Source: Incurvaria masculella
Lineage: Eukaryota > Arthropoda > Insecta > Lepidoptera > Incurvariidae
Direction: 5' to 3'
Assembly: GCA_946894095.1 (NCBI GenBank)
Contig: OX335653.1
Location: forward strand, 19,225,001 to 19,289,000
DNA length: 64,000 nt
The position numbers were made by a program, and so were the translations under genes. Of the stretch, positions 54,634 through 64,000 are shown piece after piece (the first letter of the stretch is position 1; every line of letters starts with the position of its first letter). Under the pieces are notes generated by a model that saw only the letters and a program-made list of their open reading frames with translations, was not told the origin of the DNA and did not search any database.

Positions 54634-57600
54634 ATGCGGTTTGCATTGCTAATGTGTTTTGCGGCGGCGTTCTGTGCGCGCGTCGCCGCCGGCGAGAACA
54701 AGTACTCTCGCGCTGCAAACTCGCCTCCAGAGAAGAGCGAAGTGGTCTTCCGAACCATACACAAACCGTTCCGCATGGCAAAACTAAATATGCTTTGGTC
54801 TAAAGCTCAACAGGTAATATTTTTACAATTAGACCTCGAAAATCCCCTTGTCCTATAATGTATCTAAAGAGTTATTTTTCAGGCGGCGGCGGGGTAAATA
54901 TGAGAAGTGAAACCGTTTTATAGTTCATTTGAATGTGAACAGTATCTTAACCTTTTTACATTTACGAAATTTACATCCAGCTCACAAATCGTTTCAAACG
55001 AGAATTTTGTTAGTTTTGCTATTAGGGTTAACGACGCTACAGAAAACCAGATGTGCTGACCTAATTAATAGGCATTGAGTGTTTATTCTATTAACATACA
55101 CTTTTTCTTTGCATATGTGCCCGCTTATTCTGTTCAACCACTATCTGTTGCATCGATTCTTTCAAATAAGTTGGTAAAAATGACCCTTCTAGATGATGCA
55201 ATTGGGGAGTGGTATAGAAAGAGGGAGGTTGCGGCCGCAGGCCTTCATTTAGTGACCTCCGGGCGAAACCTAACCTAACCTAAGTCATTTTTGTTGCCGC
55301 TTCTACCATTTTTCATCAAATGCGATGGTGCCAACCAGGGTGGGCTTAACCTTACGACCCCACCTAGTAAGTATGGAAAGGGTATCTACAGTTTGACATC
55401 ATTGGGGAATGCGTATGGGCTGTGATTACGCAAAATGTATGAAAATTAAACATAGCAATTTAGGTGACAACTGAGACTTCGGGTACAGGTATTTAAATAA
55501 TTTTTGTTCATTACTGTGTCATCACTGTAGCACTGACCGCCCCTCCCCCATTTTTAGTCATTTAAAAATCTAGCTTGTGCTATTTTTCTCTATACATTAG
55601 AGTTCACTTTAGGCATAGAAATGTTTAACTACACATTAAGTTTGTATTTATTTAATATGAATCAAAATATTTTATCAGGGCTTTACCCTGATCCACCAAT
55701 TTATAAAAAATGTGGCTAGCGTCAATTACATGAAATGAAAACCATATTTTATTATTCTTTTGCAGAGACTGACGGAGCCCAAGCTGAAGTCGCTCTACAG
55801 TGACTTGATGATTCACGACAAGGAGGAGATCACGCACAAGAAGATCAAGAGCGAGGGCAAGGACAAGGAGGGCCTCCGCGAGGCGGCGCTGCGCCAGCGG
55901 CTCATGAGCATCATGCGCTCCTTCGGCATTGCGGAGCACTTCGACGACGTGCACGATCCCGTCAAACACAAGGAGCATGCGGTGAGTCTGCAGAAGTCCA
56001 TTTCAAATTATTGAAGATTTTTTTGGTTGTTTTTACCAACAAATGTGGAAGAACAGGAGGAGTTTTCTGTACAGGTAATAAATGTTACAGTCACATATTT
56101 TCTTGTTCCACACAGAAAAGAAAGAATGTCTGTCTTTCTGACACATGAAAATATGCAATTAATATGATTTTGTGATGTGAATGACTTCATGAAGCGATGC
56201 TACCGTAGCTACTTTACAAGGTTTGCGCATCCATCTAATCCAGCTACTATAACTCCCCAAAAATATGAGAAAAACGATGACAGGTATTGTTTGTTACGAT
56301 ATTTACTGTAGCTGTCATGTATTGAATCTCATAAAATAATTAAAAAAAAAATAGAATTTATTAGAAATTTGAGATGCACATTTTTGCTGAACTGGCTAAT
56401 GTTAAAATATGACAAATCCTAGTGCAGTCTACTGTCTATGGATGATGAATAAACAATACAATACAAAATAAAAAGTAGCTTTTAAGCAAGTTTTCACATT
56501 ATGCCTTTTATTTATCTTATAAATTCTATACTTTTTATAATTGTTGCTTGATGTGTTGGCCGCTAAAGGTATGGTTTGTAACTTCCTATTTTTGGAGAGT
56601 TATAAGTAGAGATATCGATAGTGTTGTACATGAACGATGAAACCTGGGATCATACCTATGGAGTTGTAAATTATGCCCAGTATCCGTATGACTGAATCCG
56701 GCTTTCCCGCAATCTGCAATGCTGAGTAAACCTTCCAAATAATAAAAAAGGTAACTAAATAGGGTTATATGCAGTAGAAATAAAAATAAATGAATAATGA
56801 AACAGGCGTACAATGGTGCCGTAGAAGATCACCTCAACAAGAGCCTCTTCAAGGACAAGAAGCTGGCGCTGCTGTGGGCGAAGGCCGAGTCTTCGGGCTT
56901 CACCAGCGAGGAGCTGTCGGCGCTCAAGGAGGAGTTCCACCACCATCAGGACAAGATCGAGCAGTACTACTCGCTGCTGCAGGACACTGACGCTGGCAGG
57001 ACCGATCAACACCAGAGTAAGCACTTGACTTTTCACGCATGACTTCCGCGGCAGCGGATTTTCGAAGGCTCACATCCGCAGATGCAAATGCTTAAGATCT
57101 TTTATACATATAGTATATGAATGAAGAATTAAAACAATGATAAAGTAATTATTAACATACCTATGCATTAATAAAAAAATTGTATTGCTCCTATTTTTTT
57201 TAACTGCACTTACTAATTTTCATATTATTAATATTATTAATTCATATTAGTAAGTGAAGTTAAAAATAGAAGAATTATACTTAATAAGGTTTCATATTTT
57301 TTTCTGTTTTGGAGCACTTTTAAGATTTGGCCAAGAGCCAAAAAGTAATGATGTCATAATTAAATATGTAGGAATTATGTTCTAATAAATGGGTTCATCT
57401 GAGAAGGGCGGTTCATGTGAGCTGATCTCATATAGGTCTCTTTAAAATCCCTGAACCCAATTCAGTCAAGTCATTTGGGGGCTTATTTTGCACAACAATC
57501 TCCAAGCCCAGTAAACGATCAATGAAACACTTCAGACAATTGCCTAGCAAGAGTTTCTCGCGCTCCGCAGACGCCGTGAACGAGGAGGAGCTGGACAAAT

Positions 57601-60600
57601 TCAACGAGCTCGAGGGACAGCTCGAGAGTAACGACATCGGCAAGGACTACCTGCACCGCACCAACCTCGTGCGCGACAAGCACAGAGACATACGGGACAA
57701 CTACGACCGCCTGCAGAGGATCACCGCCAAAGGTAACCTGCCACCGATGGCTGGCCCTACCTAGTGTCATGATGTTAGACCAACACACCACTTTGGGACT
57801 GGGTGCCACGCCAGGACCTTTCCTCTGCTGCGCTACATTGAACCGGGTGGAAAACACGGAAATTCTAATTGCGTCACAATCTCCCATCAAATTAGACAGT
57901 ACCGACCCAGACCCTAAGGCTAGGCGCAGACGAACGACACCTTGTCGGCCGACGAGAACCAGGTCATGGTGTATGGAGGTATGAGACAGCACTGACGAAA
58001 ACCTGTCGACCTCTGTCGTCTAGCACTCCAGACAGCCTCGGACATTTCTGTCGTCCGACTGCACAGTGATTGTGAGTGCGCTATACAAATGTATGGTGAT
58101 GCGGTGAACGACAGACAACACAATGTTGTATTGTATTGTATTGTTTATTCATCATCCATAGACAGTACACTGCACTCGGATTTGTCATATTTTAGCATTG
58201 GCCAGTTCAACAAAACAAAACACAGCGAAGAAGAACTGGAAAGAAACTCCGCTGTTTTTTTTTTCAACGTCCACTTAGTCTAAGTTTACAAAAGGTTTTG
58301 TCAATTATTTTAACAAAAACATAGGTAAAACACTAAATTCACATGAATACACAAAAAATTACAATCCATGCCGTATACAACAGTTCATGACAAATATCAT
58401 TTTATTTGCAAAGACAATCCCCTCCAACTAATATGTTGCCAATTGGAGCAGGCCAGTCCCCACAAACAGCACCCGTTCACGAGCATCACGCCGGGCACAG
58501 CCATTACCTCTTTCAACCATATTTTAGGGAAAGAGATAACCTGAGCCAAGCGTCACCGTAAGCAAGGACCTTTAAGCGATGCACTGCTCCAGTGGCAACA
58601 ACACTGTGAAACACTTGCACATTAGGTTTTAATACTATGAGTTTTGTCATAAACTACTACCGTCAGCTGATCACATAGTTACATACATATCCCTTTAAAT
58701 GCTACCACCTACAGACAATTAAGAGTATAATGGATTGGTTGGCCTTACACGCTCCATGCCGTCGGAACGCTCATGGATTCCGTAGAAGCAGCCGTAGTGT
58801 GCCCTTGTGCTTCATCTCAAAGACGAACAATTTAAAAATATAAGAAATAATACAATATTGATGCATCCTCTTTACAGTGAGTGGCTTGAAAAGGAAAAGT
58901 TTTATGTAATGGAATGAAACTGTACTGATAAATTATTTTATTACTTCCCAATGAGTGTACAAAGTTTCGATGAACTGTTTTAACATTGTTAATGCTTGTT
59001 AATTCCTCGACTGGCAGGCGGAGAGCGTAGGCGGTAGTCGGCCGTGTGTGCATGGCGAACGACTAAACAGTCATGTCGTTATACTGTCAAGAGCTGCATT
59101 GGACAACGACTAGACAGTGGGCAGACTCTTGTGTCGTTCATCTGCGCCTAGCCTAAAGCTTTACATGGGTTCAAAACAGTTAATCTCAATAAAAAAGCTT
59201 ATACCCTCGGTATCAAATGTACGCCCTGCAATATAAGAGACTGCAGGCGTTACCACCGAGTATGGGCCACATGTTGAAAGATAAATGACTACATGGAACA
59301 TGGAGCCACAAAGAAATACTTCAGCCATTGATTCAATAATTTTAGAATTGGGCTCTTGCAAAAATTTTAGGTTCCCACTGACTTAAATTTTGCTTAAACC
59401 TTAACCGATGTGAGCGGACTAACTTTAATCCGCCGGACTACACTTTAAAAATGGTTAGTTTGGTGCTAATCTCATACTAAGTTTTGACAGGTGCTCTCTG
59501 AATACAACTGAAAATGGTGCTTAACCTTATTAAACTTGTTGTGATATATGTTTTTGAGTTTAAAAAGTATATTTTATTGGCAGGACCAAATAACAAGGAG
59601 TTCCTCGAACCAAAGGTTCAGGGCCTCTGGCGCCTGGCGACGCAGGCCAACTTCACCACTGATGAGCTGCACTCTCTGAAGGTATACCTTGCTGCAGGCA
59701 ACTTGGTGAATCCAGCTGCAAAAGCATTATTGATTTATAAAGACTATCAGGTCAGAGCAGAGGGCTGGTTATTGTTTCAAAGTAGGTACCATTATTCATA
59801 GCTTTACCAAAGAATTGGTTTATTACTGTTTTCTCATCCAGTTCCACGGTTCTGATATGGTATCTTTTTAAGGGGGATCTGGTTAATCTCATCTGGGTGC
59901 ATGATTGACCTGCCTAGGCAGATATTTCTTTTACGTGGCGATACCTCACCGGAGTTGAAGGGAATTTTACAAGCAATCAAACAACTTCACCCCAACCAAC
60001 ATTCCCATTACGTGGTCTATCGTCGTCTTAGGCAGGACATTTAATTTTTAAGAAATAAATGTCTGATTTATGCCCAAATGTTTACAAACAAAGCAACACA
60101 TGTGATGCTTAGACACGGAATGCATTGAGTGATCGTTCACGCCAGAATCTGGTGACATGTTTGTTATAACTCTTCCTGATTGAAGGTGGAGTTGATGCAC
60201 TACGAGGCGCGTCTCCTGAAGCTGCGGACGCTGCACGCCGACCAAGTAAGCCATCTCCATAAGTTAGATAAAAAGGTTGGTTTTATTTTGAATTAATTTG
60301 CATTCTATCTTGGTGTCCCGCGAGCTGTCTTGACGGCTCCTGCTTTTTTATTTCATTATAGTTGTTCATGTGGTGTGGATAATGACTCGCTTACAATTAC
60401 AGATTATTACGCACACAGATGTGCAGCCCTCATACTTAACAATGTGATTTGTTGATAATTTTAACCACAAAGTATAAGCACGCTGGGATTTCAAGACATT
60501 GTGGAAGTGAGACGGGACTCAAATCCCACTACCGCGGGTTAGAGAGACATGGAACATACCTACCCAAAGAGACGCTATAAATTCGAAATGCTATAAACAG

Positions 60601-61564
60601 TGACTGCACCAGTGAAATGCGAAATGCTATTTTGTGAAATCTTTATGATTTCTCTAGTTTTTCGCAAAGAAAGCGCGGTGACTTGTCAATTTGATGATTG
60701 TTAAGTGAAGAGGCATAAAAATCTGGAAAAATATGAGTGACTCAGACTCTAAGCCTGAGATAAATAGTCGTAACAAAAACTAAGACTAACGGAAAGTAGT
60801 ACTTTGTGACGTCACTTTGCTTTACTTTGAGTTTTCGTCCATACAAAATGTGTCAAAGTGACGTCACAGAGTACTACTTTTCGTTAGTCTTAGTTTTTGT
60901 TACGACTATTTATCTCAGCCTTAGACTAAAGAAAAGTAATACTTTGTGACGTCACTTTGACACATTTTGTATGGACGAAATGTCAAAGTAATGTAAAGTG
61001 ACGTCACAAAGTACTACTTTTCGATAGTCTTAGTATCTGTTACGACTATTTATCTCAGCCTCAGACTCTTTGTCGATCTTATTTTTTAACTTTTCCTCAT
61101 TTGGAAATTACTTTCAAGCTACATGTCATTCAATGCAGGGATAATTGAAACTAAACCTACGTAGGTATTTTTTGGTCAAAAGCTTTAGTTTTATTTAATA
61201 ATATTTTTTACCATTTTTGATAACGCTGATTTCCCATAGCTCTGGCTGAATAGTAACATATTCCCCTTTCTCAATCGTAAAAAAAATTGCCAATCTGATT
61301 TATTACTTTGGTCCTAACTACATTTGTAAGGGGAACATCACTTATGGGTGCACTTTAGCCATACTTCCAAATAAACCAGGAAGGGGACCGGGGGCCTACA
61401 TGGTTACCGAGCTAAGCGATCGGTGTGATCAGGTGGCGGCGGCCGGAGACAAGATGGACCACTTCGACGAGGCGCAGCAGCTCATCAAGAAGCACTCGCG
61501 CAAGGTGGAGAAGCTGCACGCCGACATAGAGAACCGCATTCTCGAGCGACACATCGAGCTGTGA
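54634..61564 (+). CDS. LRP receptor-associated protein (RAP, LRPAP1)
   Basis: Seven exons: 54634-54813, 55766-55981, 56806-57016, 57571-57732, 59584-59681, 60186-60245, 61433-61564, with consistent phases (0,0,1,1,0,0), 352 residues. RAP is an ER chaperone that binds LDL-receptor-family proteins and stops premature ligand binding. Seen: a signal peptide (MRFALLMCFAAAFCARVAAG); RAP domain 1 with PFRMAKLNMLWSKAQQ and EPKLKSLYSDL; domain 2 with LALLWAKAESSGFTSEEL and EEFHHHQDKIEQYYSLL; domain 3 with LEPKVQGLWRLATQANFTTD; and a Lys/Arg-rich helical end. The C-terminus HIEL is an ER-retrieval signal equivalent to the HNEL of mammals. Length is close to human (357). For exon 4 the acceptor CTCCGCAG at 57570 was chosen over the nearer AGs because only it keeps phase 1. 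Introns are rich in MITEs and SINEs. Confidence 0.95.
55285..55400 (-). mobile_element. SINE fragment in LRPAP1 intron 1
   Basis: Antisense body fragment (TTTGTTGCCGCTTCTACCAT, CACCTAGTAAGTATGGAAAG). Preceded at 55268-55283 by three CCTAA units. Confidence 0.6.
57755..57912 (-). mobile_element. SINE fragment in LRPAP1 intron 4
   Basis: Antisense 3' half (ACCTAGTGTCATGATGTTAG, CGCTACATTGAACCGGGTGG), starting only ~23 bp after the exon 4 donor. Confidence 0.75.
57914..59156. repeat. MITE with AGGCTAGGCGCAGA ends, interrupted
   Basis: Inverted ends TAAGGCTAGGCGCAGACGAA and TTCATCTGCGCCTAGCCTAA. A further inverted pair of GACAG/CTGTC-rich sequence lies inside each end. The middle holds other repeats, including 58118-58510, so the element seems to have been invaded. 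Lies in LRPAP1 intron 4. Confidence 0.7.
58118..58510 (+). repeat. Copy of the 300-560 repeat with TATTG run
   Basis: Begins with (TTGTA)n and CATCATCCATAGACAGTACA (complement also at 56420-56465), then matches 300-560. Nested inside the MITE at 57914-59156. Confidence 0.6.
59413..59508 (-). repeat. Short 'TTTAGTCCGGCG' repeat, inverted
   Basis: Reads GCGGACTAACTTTAATCCGC, ATGGTTAGTTTGGTGCTAAT and TTTTGACAGGTGCTCTCTGA. Lies just before LRPAP1 exon 5. Confidence 0.6.
60742..61072. repeat. Palindromic MITE with four CRE sites
   Basis: Repeating inverted units of AGATAAATAGTCGTAACA / TGTTACGACTATTTATCT and ACTTTGTGACGTCACTTTG. The perfect palindrome TGACGTCA occurs at 60807-60814, 60859-60866, 60947-60954 and 60999-61006. 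Two head-to-head hairpins sit in tandem. Lies in the last LRPAP1 intron. Confidence 0.85.
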
Positions 61565-62465
61565 ACGCTCCGCATTGGCTTGGTTGCCGTGCCATATTAT
61601 GTGCAGGGATTTTAAGTGTACCTAGAGGAATATCTTATAGCTTAGTGACAAATGATCTATGTTTATGTTATCAAAGTGAACATGTGAACTTCATGTCATA
61701 AAATATTGTAAGTTACAAACTTAATTATGCAGTAGCTATCTAGGAATTGTGATGGCGGTTTTAAGGGGCAGCTTACCCTTTTGTATTTTGCCAGGGGAAA
61801 ACCAAGGTTTTTCTCTCAGAAATCTCAAGGTCTAACTAAAGCAAATATTTAGATGCACAGATAAGCATTACAAACCCGAAATGGGTCAACAGTACTCGTA
61901 AATCCCCGTATATGTCACTAAGGGCTGAGTGCACGAACGTACAAATAATCAAAATCAACGTCAAATTATGATCAAACACGTCTCTTTGTGCGGACAGTAT
62001 AGAAGGAACTCTATGCGGATCACTAAAAGTGACGTGTCTGAGCATTGATTAACTCGGCCGTCTCTTCGTGCAACCGGGGCTAAATGTACAGGTCTTATAC
62101 GAAAGCACAACCCAATTGGCTGTCACATTGTGACGTTGGTGTGCCACATGACATGGTTTGACAGTCCACTTGTATGATGGCGATGACTCATCTATCAATT
62201 TATATGTTTCGTCTAAAGACCTTAATTTGTGCTGTTTGTAAAAAAAAAATTTTGCTTGATCTGACTTTTTATTATGTTGCAGTCTGGAGAAAATGTGTAT
62301 AAATTGTAGATGTGAGGATATGTATAACAATTTTTTATATATTTAGTTGAAGACATATAAATTAAATTGTCCTCCTTTGACTGCCAAAGTGACACAGCTG
62401 TCAGAACCTTCGTTCTTCGACTGGCAACGAACAGCTGTTACCTGTCACCGTGACGTTAAATTCTA
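61565..62465. other. LRPAP1 3' region, no further gene seen
   Basis: Presumed 3' UTR followed by AT-rich DNA. No confident poly(A) signal was picked out; ATTAAA occurs near 62360. Confidence 0.4.
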
Positions 62466-62484
62466 ATGTATGGCTGGCATCAAA

Positions 62485-62850
62485 CATCCAGAATACCTCT
62501 CTGAATTCATGTTCTGAATTCCGGAGCAGTGCCTCGTGACACGTGCACATGTGAAAATTCAGATTGATCAACACACGACGGTACCAGCTTGAAGCGACAA
62601 CGGAGATAATTCGTATTCTGATTCCGTTGTGGTGTGTGCTCATTATATAAAAACACATGGGAAGAGGTGTGTTCATAATTTTAAATATTCCGGCTGGAAT
62701 TCATAACGCTCGTCGGTATCATTCTGACTGATCATCGATATGAAATATTTATATTCTGAAAAAATCTGAATGTATGTGTGTGAAAAAATCAGAATTGTAT
62801 GAAATTCCTGGCTTTATAGTAATATGAATTCAGAGAGGTATTCCAGCTGT
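62485..62850. repeat. Fold-back element with CTCTCTGAATTCAT arms
   Basis: CCAGAATACCTCTCTGAATTC (about 62488) and GAATTCAGAGAGGTATTCCAG (about 62826) are inverted with one mismatch, and flanking bases also pair loosely. Several internal GAATT/AATTC words. Confidence 0.6.
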
Positions 62851-63039
62851 ATGAAGCCGGATCTTAGGCATGTGTTTATTTTTTTATCTCCATCCTCCTG
62901 CAGATCCTTTGGTGCATAGATTACATACAAAATCAATGCTCATTCCAAAAATGTATAGTGTTATAGTTGTCGGACAATAAATAGACGAAATTTTGAGCAG
63001 AACGAAAAAGGACTTATTTCTCTTTCCAGTGTTTGATCG

Positions 63040-63415
63040 TTAAGGTCGGCCCGTAAGCATCCTAAAATTTCGTCTCCCATACAAACGTAGTTTACTAATA
63101 ATTTGAAAACCACTATTTCAACATACTTGATATTTGGTATCTAATATTAGGCTACAAATATCTGTGTATGCATGCCTTTGTTTTTTCGGTAAATATATTC
63201 TGGGTTAAACCACAGAGAAAAAAAAATTCGTATGAAGATTTTCTTTTTGCTTTCATTTCATTCGATTTGGATTTTTCAAAAAAACAAAAGCATGCAGACA
63301 CAGATATTTGTTACCTGATATTATATATTAAATATCAATTCAATTGGAATAGCGGTTTCCAAATGATTAGTAAACTACGTTTGTATGGGGAGCATAGCTT
63401 ACGGGCCGTTCTTAA
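63040..63415. repeat. TTAA-ended fold-back MITE
   Basis: Starts TTAAGGTCGGCCCGTAAGC and ends GCTTACGGGCCGTTCTTAA; the arms continue inward with ACAAACGTAGTTTACTAAT and its complement for ~60 bp. TTAA at both ends suggests piggyBac-type target choice. The 87-codon frame inside is incidental. Confidence 0.8.
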
Positions 63416-64000
63416 CGTCCATACATGTTAATAGAGAACGCACACACCCAGTGGTAAGTACGTGCTTATATGATCAATCTGAGAAAGGGGCATGGGGGGA
63501 TTGAGTGGTGGGATAGGGAGCCGGACTACTGGATGTGACGATGTACTGAAGCACTGGATCAGTTAGACTGCTGTAAATGTTATGATATTTTTTAGTTGAA
63601 TAGATTTTAATTGTATTGTGTGTATCGTTTATTATCATCATGTGCAATGATTGTGTCAAATTATTTAAGAGTAATTTTAATTAAAGTTTGCCAATGGTTA
63701 GTGGTTTCTTTAATACTTACCATCTCCATCCACAAATTTCATATTCCACGCACCACCCCCGCGACACTGAGAAACACCACTTTACGTTTAAATATTTTTA
63801 TTAAGATTAACAATAGCCTACCTAGAAAGTATTTCGAGCGAACAAGTGAGGTGGAATAATTGAAACACCATTACACAGTGCATCAAGATATGATATTTTA
63901 ATCTTCATGTACAAGCAAATTTATTAATACACGTTTATATTCCACCTCCGTTTGACGAGCGTGTCATCCAAATGAATATCCTATTATGCCATAATCATAA
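63416..64000. other. No gene seen
   Basis: AT-rich DNA with short chance ORFs up to the window end. Confidence 0.4.

Noticed and set aside
57522..57570. Use of the acceptor CTTCAG at ~57535 for LRPAP1 exon 4
   Set aside because: It gives the wrong phase after exon 3. CTCCGCAG at 57563-57570 keeps phase 1 and is preceded by a pyrimidine-rich stretch.

Overview
The window is eukaryotic, intron-rich and packed with short transposable elements. The families present (a tRNA-headed SINE of about 400 bp, the 'GGCCAAGTGCGAGTCGGACT...GGTACGGAACCCTA' repeat, the 'CCGACTTCAAAAAAGG' repeat) and the insect gene set point to a moth or butterfly (Lepidoptera). No prokaryotic, phage or CRISPR content was seen.

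Six protein-coding genes can be reconstructed exon by exon with consistent splice phases. (1) Minus strand, 9770-20574: a 470-residue protein with a low-complexity N-terminal half and a C-terminal coiled coil, which I do not recognise; all its introns are phase 0 and it starts with a myristoylation-like MGNSQS. (2) Plus, 25160-25375: MZT1, the small gamma-tubulin complex protein, in one exon. (3) Minus, 26803-29118: Tim17, a subunit of the mitochondrial inner-membrane translocase. (4) Plus, 34872-40009: Warts/LATS, the core Hippo-pathway kinase, complete from UBA domain to hydrophobic motif (1038 residues). (5) Minus, 48282-51243: MPC1, the mitochondrial pyruvate carrier subunit (114 residues). 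(6) Plus, 54634-61564: the LRP receptor-associated protein (RAP, LRPAP1), an ER chaperone of 352 residues ending HIEL. The genes belong to different pathways and are not co-organised: MZT1/Tim17 and Warts/MPC1 are convergent, MPC1/LRPAP1 and coiled-coil/MZT1 are divergent.

Everything else is intron or intergenic DNA. 1-9.7 kb is a repeat-rich desert with several fold-back MITEs. Introns of the coiled-coil gene hold SINEs, two LINE reverse-transcriptase remnants, two MITEs and a decayed tandem repeat that starts inside an exon. 30-34.6 kb and 40.9-48.2 kb have no assignable gene; the latter holds a TTAA-ended MITE and a broken mariner transposase. 61.6-64 kb has two more fold-back elements.

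The observations most worth following up are a broken, frameshifted partial copy of Warts exon 3 in the following intron; two very short upstream ORFs before the Warts start codon; a palindromic MITE placing four perfect TGACGTCA (CRE) sites in the last LRPAP1 intron; the 54-bp repeat that multiplies a splice-acceptor region in the coiled-coil gene; a composite repeat ending in a long hairpin, one copy of which carries a (CCTAA)n telomere-like loop; and a MITE pair differing by a deletion between GTACA repeats. I saw no convincing evidence of a wholly new multi-gene system.
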